Shown here: positions 9,901 to 24,900 of the stretch, piece after piece
Layout of the letters: each line of letters starts with the position of its first letter
Position numbering within the stretch: the first letter of the stretch is position 1
Assembly (NCBI RefSeq): GCF_033115175.1
Contig: NC_084843.1
Location: forward strand, 57,576,474 to 57,640,473
Length of the DNA stretch: 64,000 bases
Reading direction: 5' to 3'
Source of the DNA: Lepus europaeus
Lineage: Eukaryota > Chordata > Mammalia > Lagomorpha > Leporidae
Made by a program: the position numbers and the translations under genes
The notes under the pieces: generated by a model
Database searches by the model: none
What the model was told of the DNA's origin: nothing
The model's input: only the letters and a program-made list of their open reading frames with translations

Positions 9901-12900
9901 TGGCCACAACAACCGGAGCTGTGCCGATCCGGAGCCAGGAGCTTCTCTGGGTCTCCCACATGGGTGCAGGGGCCCAAGGACTTGGGCCATCTTCCACTGC
10001 TCTCCCAGGCCACAGCAGAGAGCTGGATCAGAAGTGGAGCAGCCAGGACTTGAACCAGTGCCCATATGGGATGCCGGCATGGCAGGCGGCAGCTTTACCC
10101 ACTATGCCACAGCGCTGGCCCCCCCACAATGCATTTTCAGTATTTATTGTCACTGTGCTATGCAATAAACACCAGAACTTCTTACTCCTAACTGTAGCTT
10201 AGTAGCTGCTAATCAACCTTTCCCCATTCCTTCCCCACAATTCTTTATTAAACAGCTCTGGCCCATGAAAGCTGGCTTCTGTTGTTTCTCAGCCAGCCAG
10301 ATTATTTTTTCTTCCAGTTCTTTTCACTTGTACTATTCTTGTGGAATGTTCTTGTTCTGGGGAGATTGTCTTCCTCCCTCATTTCATATCTCTTTGTATA
10401 TATGAATTTTTTTTCTTAACACTTTGAACTTTTTTTTTTTTTTTTAAGGTTTATTTTATGTATTTGAAAGAGTGAGAGAGAGAGGTCTTCCATCTGCTGG
10501 TTCACTCTCCAAATGGCTGGAGCCAGGCTGATCTGAATCTGGGAGTCAGGAGCTTCTTCGGATCTCCTGTGTGGGTGCAGGGGCCCACACACTTGGGCTT
10601 TCTTCCACTGCCTTCCCAGGCTTATTAGCAGGGAGCTGGATCAGAAGTGAAGCTGTTGGGACTTGAACTGGGCACCCATATGTGTATGCTGGCGCTGCAG
10701 GCTGGGACTTTAACCCACTACACCACAGTGATGGCACCAACACTTTCAACTTCTTAAAACTCTGTTGTATGTCTTTAATTGTGCTGTTTTGTATGTTGGA
10801 TAAGCTCCATGAGGGCAGGGATTTTTAACTGACTTCTATATTACTTGTTAGTAGTTGATATAGTTTTATGCTAAATATTTTATTTAATATATGAATGAGA
10901 TAGCAAAGTATTTTGAAGTAGCGAATATTTTCAGATTTTTATATCAAAGGTATTGTATAGTCATCTTGAAAGTGATCTTTTTCTTGTGCTGTCATTTTTT
11001 TAAATGGTTTGACTTTTTTAAGCATTTATTTATTTGTTTATTTGAAAGGCAGAGGGACAAAGAAAGAAGGGAGACAGACCTTCTACCTACTGGGTCATTC
11101 TTCATATGACTGAGACAACCAAGGCTGAGCCAGGTCAAAGAGAGGAGGCAGGAACTCAATCTCCTACATGGGTGGCAGGGCCCCAATGCTGCCTTCCCAG
11201 GCTCTTCAGCAGGAAGCTATATTTGAAGTGGAACCACTGGTACCCTGATGTTGGGATGGTGGCTTAACCTGCTGCTCCGCAACACCAGCCTCTGGCCTTG
11301 ACTCTTTTCAAACATGTTGATGATAAGTTAGTTCCTCTTTAGTGTCTGTAATATTTTTTGCTTTTTAAGCTAGGAAACTGATCTGAATAACTTTGGGGTA
11401 AAGGAACGTGATTAATGTTCAGAACATCAGCATTATATGTACCATGTTAAGGTCAAATTCAGGGGCCAGTGCTGTGGTGTAGTGGGTAAAACTGCCGCCT
11501 GCAGTGCTGGCATCTCATATGGGTACCAGTTCTAGTCCCAGCTGTTCCACTTCTGATGCTGCTCTGCTATGGCCTGGGAAAGCAGTAGCAAATGGCCCAA
11601 GTACTTTGGCCTCTGCACTCATGTAGGAGACCCAGAAGCAGCTCCTGGTTTCGGAGCAGCCTAGCTCCAACTGTTGCGGCCATTTAGGGAGTGAACCAGC
11701 GATGGAAGACAAATCTCTCTTTCTCTCTGCCTCTCTGTAACTCTGCCTTTAGAATACATTAATCTTCAAAAAAGAAAAAAATCATCAAAATCAGAGGCTG
11801 CCGTTGTGGCTCAGTGAGTTAAGCTGCCACTTGCATTGTCAGCTGGCATCCCAGCCAGCCAGCATTCCATATCTGAATGCCAGTTTGAGACCCAGGCACT
11901 CCACTTCAATCCAGCTTCTTCTTAATGTTCCTGGGAAGGCAGCAGATGTCCCAAGTACTCATATGGGAGACCTGAATGGAGTGCTGCCTTTGGCCTGGCC
12001 CAGCCCAGGCTGTGGTGGGCCTTTAGAGGAGTGACCTAGCAAACGGAAAATCTCTTTCTTTGTCACTTTCTGCTTTTCAAATAAATAAATTTTTAAAAGA
12101 GATCAAATTAAAGGATGGGTATCCTGGCACAATGGTTTAGCTGCTGCTTTGGGATGCTTGCATTCCTTTACTGGAGTTCCTAGGTTCAAGTGCTTCTTCT
12201 ACTTCCTATACAGCTTCCTGTCAGTGTGCGCTGTGGGAGGCAGCAGGTGATTTTCAAGTACTTGGGTTCTTGCCACCCACATAGGAGACCAGGATGGAGT
12301 TCCTGACTCCTAGCTTTGGCCTAGCCCAACTCTGTTGCAGGCATTTGGGAAGTAAATTAGCTGATGGAAGAGGTGTGTGTGTTTGTGTCTGTGTGTGTGT
12401 CTGTTGCTCTGTTTTTCAAATAAATAAAACTTGAAAAGATCAGATTGAAGATTATTACTGGATAAATTTTAAAAATGCTAGTTATGTTTACTTTTTTCTC
12501 TTATGTCCTTAGTGGTAAATAATATAAACTTCCAGGGCTGTTATCATCTTTTCTTTATTGATTTATGGAACTCTTGTGTAAACAACTTTTGTTTTAAATT
12601 ATCATGTATGTTTCTAGATTTTAAGCTTGAGAGCTTAGGTGGTTTGACTCAAACTGTATACTTATAGCTCTAGGGAGAGCGTTCCCAGGTCTTGATTAGA
12701 TCTCTCTAATTTACTTAGTCTTAGCATTAACTCTGAAGTTGTCCTGAGAATGAAATAACTTAAATTGCATTTGTTTATTTTGCAAAAAAACTTTATAGAG
12801 TAACAGGTCATGAAATTTTCATTGACTTGGAAGTGAATTTGATCTGAGTCTTTTTTTTTCCCCTTCATATAGGTCCATATACTTTTGTTCAGCAGCATCT

Positions 12901-15900
12901 CATGATTGGCACAGATCCTCGAACAATTCTTAAAGATTTACTACCAGAAACAATTCCTCCGCCTGAACTGGATGATATGACACTGTGGCAGATTGTTGTT
13001 AATATCCTTTCAGAACCACCAAAAAGGAAAAAAAGAAAAGATATTAATACAATTGAAGATGCCGTGAAATTACTGCAAGAGTGCAAAAAAGTAATAGTTC
13101 TAACTGGAGCTGGGGTATGTAAGGTGTATAAAACACCAGTGGAAGGGGAAGGTGGTATATGTTTTTCTTAGGCCTTTTCCAATTAAGACACATTTTCCTG
13201 GTTTAGAAGAATTTATCATGACATAGTGGATGTTTGGAAACTGCCAAAAACATTAGTGTTAACTTGGCTGAATTTTTTAAAAAATTTCTCCAACAGCCTT
13301 AAATATTTGCTTCTATTTATTATCACAGTTAGGTAAGTAGAGTTAAGACAAGATTTTAACCAGTAAACATATCACTAAAGGAGATGCTGCAAATTATTAT
13401 TGTGCTTGCTAAGGTATGTCAGGGTCTGATGAAGAAACTGGGTATTTGTTTAGTCTTCTTGAAGAAACTAGAAACCTAATTGATATTCATAAGTGAAGAA
13501 GTTAGTGTTAGGAGAACAGGTTCTTCCTGTGCATTTTAAATTTAGATGCAATGATTGTGATCACTTGACTTTTTTTTTGAGTTATTTATTTGAAAGAGTT
13601 ACACAGGAGCTGGCACCGCGGCTCACTAGGCTAATCCTCCGCCTGTGGCGCCGGCACACCGGGTTCTAGTCCCAGTCGGGGCGCCGGATTCTGTACCGGT
13701 TGCCCCTCTTCCAGTCCAGTTCTCTGCTGTGGCCCAGGAAGGCAGTGGAGGATGGCCCAAGTGCTTGGGCCCTGCACCTGCATGGGAGACCAAGAGAAGC
13801 ACCTGGCTCCTGGCTTTGGATCAGCGTGGCGCGCCGGCCGCAGCGGCCATTGGAGGGCAAACCAACGATAAAGGAAGACCTTTCTCTCTGTTTCTCTCAC
13901 TGTCCACTCTGCCTGTCAAAAAAAAAAAGAGTTACACAGAAAGAGGAGAGAGAGTGTACAATTGTCTGTCCACTGGTTCACTCACAAGTGGCTGCGATGG
14001 CTGGGGCTGGGGCTGGGTCATGCCACAGCCAGAAGCCAGGAGCTTCCTCTGGGTCTCCCATGTGCATGGCAGGGGCCCAAGGCTGCTTTCTCAGGCCGTT
14101 AGCTGGGAGCTGGATCTGAAGTGCGGCAGCCAGGACATAACTGGCACCCATATAGGGTACCGGTGTCAGGTGGCAGCTTTACCCACTATGCCACAGTGTT
14201 GGCTTCCGGCATTTTTCATTTGACCCACCTGTTGGTATTGTGTGTGGAAAACAGGGTATACTGGTATTATATGCTAGAATCTAGGACATCTGATAGAGGA
14301 AAATTCAGTCATTTTTTTCCTTACCTTTTTAGTTGGGGTGTTAGTTCATTTTAAATGATCATTAAGAATAGTAAATATTTTGCTTACAGATGTTTTAATT
14401 TGGGATCAGAGTGGAGTTAACTGATAATTTGTGAAATGAGAACTTCTGAAATCTCTTCTTGAAATGTCAGAGCTTATTTGTAGAAAAAGTTTAGTATCTA
14501 AATCTGGTTTTAAAAATTAAGCATTAAAATTAGCTAACATGGTTTCTATTTATTTTAAAAATGTGTATTGAGATAGCTCCTATTCACTGGTTCATTCCTC
14601 AGATTACCCCAGCAGGAACTCAGTCTGGGTCTCTGAAGTGATTGGTAGGAAACCCATTAGTGATCATCAGTGTCCTCAGCATCTGTATCAGTAGGAAACT
14701 GGGATCAGGAGTGGAACCTGTACTTGAATTCAGGCACTGCAGAATGGGATAGGGGATCCCAACCCACTGTTTTAACCAATGGGCCCAATCCCCACCCCTA
14801 TAACATAGTTTTTATCTTATTTTCAAGATTTGTTTACTATTTGAAATGCAGAGCAACAGAGAGAGAGAGAGAGAGAAATCTTCTATCTGGTGGTTCAGTT
14901 TCCCAGTGGCCCACTATAAGCCAGGACTGAACCAGCCCAAAGCCAGGAACTCTATCCCTGTCTCCCACATGGGTGGCAGAGTCCCAAGTAATTGGGCAGT
15001 CTTTCACTGCTTTCCCAGACAAGTTAGCAAGGAAGCTGGGTTAGAAACTGACCAGCTAAGACGAACCGGCATGCTGATGTGGGGATTTGCAGGCCATGGC
15101 TAAACCCAATGCGCCATAACTGGGCCCTATAACATAGATTTTAAAGAAAACAGAATTTGGTATTCTTGAAGACAGAACATTGACTGTAGGACAACTTTCT
15201 TTGGAAATAATTTTCTGATAGAAATTCTTTCCTGGTTTCTGGTTGAATTACTTTTTTTTTTTTTTTTTTTTGATAGGCAGAGTTAGAAACAGAAAGGTCT
15301 TCCTTCCATTGGTTCACCCCCCAAATGGCCACCATGGCCAGCACGCTGCACCGATCCAAAGCCAGAAGCTAGGTGCCTCCTCCTGGTCTCCCATGTGGGT
15401 GCAGGGCCCAAGCACTTGGGCCATCCTCCACTGCCTTCCTGGGCCACAGCAGAGAGCTGGACTGGAAGAGGAGCAACCGGGACAGAATCCGGTGCCCCAA
15501 CCGGGACTAGAACCCTGGGTGCCGGCGCCACAGGTGGAGGATTAGCCAAGTGAGCTGCGGCTCTGGCCAAGTTAAATTACTTTTCAAAAGTGATTTATTC
15601 TCCTCAGATTCCAGTTTCTTTAACCATTAATCACTCAACTAAAAAATTAATTAGCTCAACTTAAAATTCCTTATCTCCCTTAAAAATAGAATATGTGGTG
15701 GTTTTAATTATATTCATTTATTTAGGTATTTTATCATTTTAAATTAGGGTAGTATTTCTGCTTCTGTTCCCCAAAAGGAATCTGAAACTAGAATTTTGTT
15801 TCAATTCTTCCCTGATTGTATGGTGAGAGAACTAGTAATCATAAAGGTAGGAGATTTAATTACACAGATTATGCCATCCATGTTTCAGGTGTCTGTTTCA

Positions 15901-18900
15901 TGTGGAATACCTGACTTCAGGTCAAGAGATGGTATATATGCTCGCCTTGCAGTAGACTTCCCAGATCTTCCAGATCCTCAAGCAATGTTTGATATTGAAT
16001 ATTTCAGAAAAGATCCTCGGCCATTCTTCAAGTTTGCAAAGGTACTATGAACTCTTCTAGTTGTTCTTTGGCCTCCTCTCATGAGACAGTATTTTGCTCC
16101 TAAGTTGTCTTAAACTTACATTTCTTGTCTAGAAGACTGGGTGCTGCCGTGGTGGAGTAAGATCTCTTTATTATGTAATGTCAGAATTTTTGTTACAGGA
16201 TTGGACGTATTTTCAGAGACAGTTCGTATTTTTTAAGTTTGTACTTCAGTTATGGTCTTTTTTTGCCTGCCTTTTTGTTAAAGGTTTGTAGGCCATGTAA
16301 AGGTAATAACTGTTTTCATTTTTAGTATTTTGTAAGTTCATAAAGTTACCATTTTTGGTATGTTTTGTGATAGGTTAAAATCTGACAACCTGTGAGGATT
16401 TTCTTGAAAAATTCTTAGTCATTGGGAGTGGGGAAGATACTTAGGATGCATTTTTGTCAGCAGATTGCAGATGCACCTTATTCCACTTTGAAGTCTCTGG
16501 AGTCTCATTGTTGTGTCCATTCGAGAAGCCACTGGCCACATGTGGCTGCTGAGTATTAGAAATGTTGAAATGAAATGTGATTGTGGAAGACAACAAGATT
16601 GTAGAGACCTAGTATGGATAGACAATCAAATACATTTTATGAAATACTAAGAAGTATTGATTATATGTGGAAATGATAGTACTAGTGATACTAGGTTAAA
16701 TAAAAATTTGAAATTTTCACTTTAATGTGGTTACTAGAAAATTAAAAATACAGAGCTCACATTATATATCAGTCGCACAGCTCTGCTGTAGAATATGGAT
16801 TTAATAATGCATTATACCATGCCAAATCGTTAGAAAACTTCACAATGTCTTCTGAAAATAAATTGTAAAATTATTACTATTAAACTGCAAGTATATGGGG
16901 GCTTCAAAAAGTTCGTGGAAAATTGAACTAAAAGACAAAACTTATTTTGATGTAAAAAAAAAAAATTGAAATCCATGCTTTGTTTTTTCATTTTTCATGA
17001 ATCTTTTGAAACTTTCTCATACGTGAAAGGGTCTTTTGTGTTAGTGACTATTTTTTAGTGAATCCAGAAATTAGTGAACCTGAATTTTAAAGTTTATTTA
17101 AAAAAATATTTTTTCTCATCTACTTGTTCATTCCCCAAATGCCCACAACTGTTAGAGCCAGGAGCTGGGACCGTAAACCAGCTCCCCTACATGGGTGACA
17201 GGAACCCAGTCACCTGAGCCATCACTGCTATCCTCTAGCGTCCGCATTAAAGTTGGTGACTACCTTAAGGAAATATAATTTTGTTTCATTCAAGTATAAA
17301 ATGGCTAAATGGAAAAATCACTAAAAAATCTTGAATATGATTTGATTTTTATTTTATTTGAAAAAAGAGAGACAGAGACAGATATCCCATCTATTAGTTC
17401 GTTCCTCAAATGCCCAGAAAAGCCAGGGCTGGCTCAGGCTGACACCAGGAACCTAGAACTCAGTCCATGTCTCCTAGATGACTATTAAGGACCCACTCTC
17501 TTGAACTGTTCATCATGTGATGCTTCCTAGGGTGTCCGTTAACTGGGAAACTTGCTGGGAAGTGGAGGAACCAGAACCCGAACCAGGCACTCTGATGTGG
17601 GAGATGGTGATTTAGCCACTTGGCCAAACACCCACCCCTTGAATATGCCATAGTCAGTAATTTGAAAGCTGAATTTGAGAAGTTGTCAGGCTGAATTTTT
17701 CCAACAAATAACTTGAATCTTAATAAAAATTTTGAGCTTTTTACTTCGTGTATCAGCAATAGACGGTCATCTTCATTCTAGCCTTTAGAGCAGATCCTTT
17801 GCTTGTGCCTGGATATGGTAGAATTTTTTTTTATTTTTATTTACAGAATTATGGATCAGTGAGTTGTTTTTTTTTTTTTTAGCCTACTAGTAGTAGTGGT
17901 ACTATACTATTGTATGACTTTGAAGAACAATGAAATACTACTTAATAATTATAAGTTTCTTTTTATATTTTTATTTATTTATTTTTAAATATTTTATTTA
18001 TTTGAGAAGTACAATTGCAGACAGAGAGGGAAAGACATAGAGAAGTCTTGCATCTGCTGGTTCACTCCTCAAGTAGTTGCAGTGGCTGGAGCTGGGCCAA
18101 TCTGAAGCCAAGAGCAAGGAGCTTCTTTCAGGTCTCCCACATGGGCACAGGGGCCCAAGCACTGGCTGTTTTCTACTGCTTTCCTAGGCCATAGCAGAGA
18201 GCTGGATCGGAAGAGGAGCAGCTAGGACTAGAACTGGTATCCATATGGGATACTAGCACTGCAGGTGGAGGATTAACCCACTGCACCACATTGCCAGCCC
18301 CTGCAGGTTTCTTAAATTGGACCTAGGACATTGACCTTGTTAGCAGACATTGACACTTTGAGAAAACCAGTAAGTAACTAGAAATTACTTCGATCTTGTG
18401 TCTGATTATAAAAGCTTGGCTCATTAATGCATTTATGTAGTGTTTACAGGATTTTTGCTAATAAATTGTTTTGAGAAGATAAATTTGAGAAAGTATGTTG
18501 TCATTAACATTTGTCACCTTTTTTATCACTGTTGGTTTACTAGAGTAGAGAAACTTAAATTGCCTAGTAAAGTTGTAAAGTGCAGTTAAATATTTAAATC
18601 GACAATTTTCTTTTGGTAGCAGTCTTTTTATATACATAGGTGTACACACACACACACACAGCAACTGAGAATAGAAAGATAAGGATTTTAAACCTAGCTA
18701 ACTTACCAACCACATTTGCTTGTCAGCTTAAACTAATTTATAGAAGCAGTTCATAATTAATCTGATACGTATGCTATTTTTTAATTATTCTGATAGAGAA
18801 TTGTGAAACTCTTTAAATGCATTTAATGAAAATCTAGACTGCTTATGAGAAAATAAAATATATAATTACTATAGAAAAAACACTATAATAATGTGTTAAC

Positions 18901-21900
18901 GTGGTTCTTCACCACTGTATACAGGTTATATATTGCCTAGGAGAGAAAAGGTTGGGGGGGCAGCGTTTTTTGTCTATGAAAGTAAAAATACAGTACAACC
19001 TCTTCTAATTCTAATTATATAAATTTAATTTTGCTTGGTTGCTCTTCAGAGTTTTAGCTTACTAAGCTAAATTAAATTAACCTTTATCATTGTTACTTAT
19101 ATAATTGTCAGTACTTTATTCTCATTAGGAACTGACTAAAAGAAAGCTTCTAGCTACAGAGATAGGACTTAAAAATAGTAATACTGGGCCGGCGCCGCGG
19201 CTCACTTGGCTAATCCTCCGTTTGCGGCGCTGGTACTCCGGGTTCTAGTCCCGATTGCTCCTCTTCTAGTCCAGCTCTCTGCTATGGCCCGGGAAAGCAG
19301 TGGAGGGTGGCCCAAGTGCTTGGGCCCTGCACCTGCATGGGAGACCAGGAGGAGGCACCTGGCTTCTGGCTTCAGATCGGCGCAGCACACCAGCTGTAGC
19401 GGCCATTTTGGGGGTAAACCAACGGAAAAAGGAAGACCTTTCTCTCTGTCTCTCTCTCTCTCACTGTCTAACTCTACCTGTCAAAAAAAATAATAATAAT
19501 AAGTAATACTGGGTAGGAGAGACAACATGAGTTAATTTGGATTTAGAAATTAATTAATAACAAAAAAGCATAGACATTAATAAGGATAAAGTGGGATAGT
19601 ACCCAAAAATGGAGGATGATGTGGGTATATGACTATATATAGTTATACTTCACTAAATTCCTAAATATTCTAAGAATAAAGTATTCATAGATTAACCTAA
19701 ACTTTTCAACTTGTCATGGTACTAGACAGAAAGTTCAGTAGAATTGTTTGATTTTTGCTAGTTATGAGACAAAGTGAATTTAATACGAAATACATGAATA
19801 TAAAATGAAATTTAATATGAAAAGAAGATACTGTGAAATATTAGAGGGGAAAGGGGAACTTCTATATTATATATCTAGCCACTGGTTGTATATAGTTATT
19901 GAAAAGCTAAGATTTTACTTACGCTGTGAAGTGTAATGGGAAGCTGTGTTAAAAAGGTTACTGGTTCATTAGAAAAGTTACAACTCTGGCACTACTGCCA
20001 TTTTGGGTTGCATAATTCTTTGCTGTAGAGAGCTTTCCTGTGTATTGCATACATTTTTAGCAGCCTCTTCAGCCTCCTCTACCCAGTAAATGTCATTAAC
20101 ATCCCTACCCCCAGTCTTGATAGCCAGATGACCCCGGCAAAATTGCTCACTGTTGGAACACCAGTATATTAAGTGTTCTATGCTGTGGTACTACATGGGA
20201 TGCTTTTCTGTAAGAACAGTTAAAGCCAGGTTCAAAGCTCCGTGGCCATATTCTTACCCTTCTGCATGGTAAGGAGCATTTAATCTTTTTTTTTTTTTTT
20301 TTTTGACAGGCAGAGTGGACAGTGAGAGAGACAGACAGAAAGGTCTTCCTTTTGCCGTTGGTTTACCCTACAATGGCCACCGCGGCTGGCGCGCTGCGGC
20401 CGGCATACCGCGCTGATCCGAAGGCAGGAGCCAGGTGCTTATCTTGGTCTCCCATGGGGTGCAGGGCCCAAGCACTTGGGCCATCCTCCACTGTACACCC
20501 TGGCCACAGCAGAGAGCTGGCCTGGAAGAGGGGCAACCGGGACAGAATCCGGCGCCCCAACAGGGACTAGAACCCAGTGTGCCGGCGCTGCAGGCCGAGG
20601 ATTAGCCTATTGAGTTGTGGCGCCGGCAGGAGCATTTAATCTTGTAGTGAGTTGTGGTCATGGTTCATGGGAGCCTAAAATAATTCACTGATGATAAAAA
20701 GTGAAGGTGAAACTAAGTTAGGATGTGTAAAATACCCTCTTCCTTTTTTAAAAACAATGTTGTTGATATCCTATATTGAATTCTGTGAAGTGATTAAAAA
20801 CCTGAAGTGATTAAAATCCAAGATCAAGTTAAAGGAGAAATATGAAGTGAGTTTTTATTAATTCCAAAAATGAATCTCCATTCAGTAATTTATAGTGTGC
20901 AAACATATAAAGATTAGTTCTTTTAAATATTTTTTTAGAGATTGAATTGTTTGAAAGGCGAAGTTGGAGACATGGTAAGGAGGGGGAGATCATTCTTCCA
21001 TCTGCTGGTTCACTCACCCAAATGGCTGCGATAGCCAGGGCTGGGCCAGGCCAAGGCCACATGCCCAGAATTCCCTCCGGGTCTCCCATGTAGGTGACAG
21101 AGACCAGCCTCTGTTGCTTTCCCAGGTGCACTCCCTGCAATTTCAGCAGGGAGCTGGATTGGAAGTAGAGCGGCTGGAATGTGAAAGGCTCATGTGGGAT
21201 GCAGGCAGTGCTGTAAACTGCTGTGCCACATGCTGGCCTCTAAAGATTAGTTTTAAAATAAGCTGGATATTATAAAGCTGGGTATATGTTTTTATCGTAA
21301 AACTGAGCTCTTTTAACTATTGCCATAGATTTGCATTGTTTGCTACTTGATATATTGTTCTGTTAGATGAATACTTTTTAATGGTCATAAAATGTTCATC
21401 AAGAGATGTACTGTAAGTAATCTTGGGAGTGTCCATTCATTTTGGATATGGTGTTGCTACAAATTGTCCTGTTTGGTGTGTCTCTAATACCCTTAGGATA
21501 AATTCCTGAAAGTAAAATTCCTAGTTTTCTTCTTTTTTTTTTTTAAAGGCAGTTTTGTTTTTGTTTTTGTTTTTGTTTTTTTTTTTTTTGAAAGCCAGTT
21601 ACAGAGAGAGGAGAGACAGAGATCTTCCATATGCTGGTTCACTCCCCAAATTGCCTCAGTAGCCTGATTGGGCCAGGCCAGAGCCAGGTGCTTCTTCCAG
21701 GTGCAGGGACCCAAGCACTTCGGCTACCCTCTGCTGCTTTCCCGGATGCATAGCAGAGAGCTGGATCAGAAGTCACTTAATTTTTTTTAAGATTTATTTA
21801 TTTATTTATTTGAAAGGCAGAGCCACAGAGAGGCAGAAGCAGAGAGAAAGTCTTCATATCATCCACTGGTTCACTCCGCAGATGGCTGCAACTGCCAGAG

Positions 21901-24900
21901 CTGGGCCAGTCCAAAGCCAGGAGCTTGTTCTGGATGTACCATACAGGGGCAGGAGCCCAAGGACTTTGGCCATCTTCTACTGCTTCCCCAGGCTATAGCA
22001 GAGATCTGGATTGGAAGTGGAACAGCCTGGTATTGAACTGGCATCCATATGGGACGCTAGCATTGTAGGTGGTGGCTTTACCCACTACGCCACAGTGCCA
22101 GCCTCAGAGTCACTTGTTTTTTTTTTTTTAAGATTTATTTGAAACACAATGTTACAGAGAGTGGTAGAGCCACAGAGAGTTCTTCCATCTGCCGGTTCAC
22201 CCCTCAGATGGCCGCAATGGCTGGAGCTGTGCGGATCCGTAGCCAGGAGCTTCCTCCAGGTCTCCCACATGGGTGCAGGGGCCCAAGGATTTGGGCCACC
22301 TTCCACTGTTTTCCCAGGCCATAGCAGAGAGCTGGATCAGAAGAGAAACAGCTAGGACTAGAACTGGCTCTCATATGGGATGCCAGAGCTTCAGGCTGGG
22401 GCTTTTTAACCCACTGCACCACAGCGCCAGCCCCAGAAGTCACTTTCTTAAGACTCCTGTAATCTTTGCTTTATTGCTGTCTGGAAAGACGAAAATAAAC
22501 TCCAATCAGAAGTGTTGTTACTAGTGTTAAAATATTAAGAATCACATATCTATGTCTGTTTAGTTGAAAGACAGTACAACACAAAATGATAGCCCCTTTA
22601 CTTCAGTCTTCCCTACTCCTAATCTTCTCAAAAGGTTACCATGTTAAAACTGGTTCTTGAGTGTCTTTCCAGAAAGAAGAAGGAAAAAGACCTGCATTGG
22701 GAATGAGGTGGGTTAGTGTGAGTTGTAGAATCAAACACTATTCTCCACCTTGTTACCCTACTCTAATATTCTTGGAAATAGTGTCATAATGGTACTCAAT
22801 AGATACACTTGAGAAGACTCACTTATTTGAAAGACAGAGTGACAGAGAGAGAAAGGAATCTCATCTACTGGTTCTGTCCCCAAGTCCCTGCAATATGTGG
22901 GCTGGGTGAGTCTGAAGCTAGGAGCCTGGAACTCTAGATCTCTCATGTGGGGGGCAGGAGCCCAAGCACTTGGACCATCATTGTGGTCCTTCCCAGGATG
23001 TATTTGCAGGAAGCTGGTTTGGAAACAGTAGCTGGAACTTGAACTTGCATTCTGATACAGGATGCTGGTGTCCCAAGTGACAGTGTAACCTGTTGTGCCA
23101 CAATCCCTGCCCTTATACTTTAGTATTCTGTCTTAGAGTTGTACCACAATATGTAAGTATTTAGTCTTCTATTAATGGGTATCTAGAGTTGTCTTTTTTT
23201 TTTAATCTAAGGTTTAAAATTAAAAAAAAAAAAAAAAAAGGCAGAGAGATCTATCTCATGTGCTGGTTCACTCTTCAAAAACCTGTAATTGCTAAGGCTG
23301 GTCCAGGCCAAAGTCAGGAGCTTAAAACTTCATCTGAATCTGCGACGTGGGTGCAGGGGCCCAAATAATTAGGCCATCTGCTGCTGCTTTTCCAGGCACA
23401 TTAGCAGGAAGCTGGATCAGAAGCTGAGCAGCTAGGACTTAAACCAGCAGCATCTTAACCCACTCACCATGATTCTGGCCCTGTGGGAGTATTCTTGAAA
23501 GGTCTTTTTATATCAGGCTTACTGAAATACAGCTTCCAGTAATCCCATGAAGAAGCAAAATAAGATGTACTTACGAATCTTGGTCAGTTAGACTGCTTTA
23601 CAAAATCTAAGAAAAAAAGTGTTTAGCCTAAAAGAAAAATAGAAAATTTGAGGTTGAGTGATCAGAAATTGAGAAGGCTATTGGGTGGTGGTTAAAAGTC
23701 AGCCTTTGATACCAAAATAGGATTTGAATAATAGCTCTGCTATTTACTGATTCTTGTGACCAACATGACCAGCTATTTGTGTGTGTGTGTTTTCAAGTAT
23801 ATAGTACAGTAATAACTATAGTCACTGAGTTGTATAACAGATCTTTTGAATTTATTCCTCTTTTGACTAATGTCTCCAAAATCTTCCCTTCCTCTACTGT
23901 AAAATAATTTTTAAATGGTGGGGGAAGAAGCATTTCACAGCACATGAAAGTTACGTGGAATTCTTATGTCAGTACTCATAAGTACAGATTTTTATTAGAA
24001 CACAGTCATGCTTATCTCTTTATAGTTTCTGTGGCTACTTTTGCACTGCAATGGCAGAGTGAGTAGTTGTAGCAGACACTATATGGATAAAGAATATGTG
24101 GCCTGCAAAGCCTAAAATGTTTGCTCTCTGGTAGCCTTGTTTGGAAAAAGTATGCTGATCCATAGATTCCTGAGGGGACCAGACATTTTTTAAAATCACA
24201 GTTGAGTTTCTTTGTCAGCTACCTGTACTTTGTGGTAAATATCGATTGATTGAGATAATTAGTAGGCTTATTCACAAGTGTGGTTTTGTCGAATGAATGA
24301 AACAAGATAGGGCTTAAGAGGATTCCCAGGATTGCTTTCACTTCTCTTTTGGCAACATGGAGAACTTAGATTCTAGTTTCTTACCAGTTTTACTTATTGC
24401 CTCCTGCTCTATATAAGGAGGTGAGTATTGGCAAATACTGACCTTTTAAAAACTTTGAAGAATCTTTTTAGTTTTGAGGGGCAGTTACACCCATGCCTCT
24501 ATGGTGGTCTGGTCAGTATTGCTAGAAATTCAGTAAAGAAAGTAGATAGCATCTCTGGAGGGAGTCATTTTTTTTCTTTTTAAAGATTTATGAAAGAGAT
24601 CTTCCATCTATTGGTTTATTCCCCAGATGGCTGCATAAAACCAGGGCTGGGTCAGGCCAGAGTTAGGAGATTCATCCAGGTCTCCCATGTGTGGGTGGCT
24701 GGGGCCCAAGCCCTTGGGACATCTTTGACTGGTTTGCCAAGCCATTAGCAGGGAGCTGGATCTGAAGTGGAGCTGATGGGACACTTAACTGGCAGCCTAT
24801 GGGATGCCAGTGTTGCAGGTGGCGGCTTTGCTTGCTATGTAACAACTTTGTCCCCTAAAAGTCATTATTTCTATATGTGAAAACTTGCAGATAGTTCTGA

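Noticed and set aside
13115-13171. Continuation of SIRT1 exon 3 to a stop at 13171
   Set aside because: The frame runs on past ggg|gtatgt, but splicing to 15889 gives the conserved sirtuin core, so the extension is intronic.
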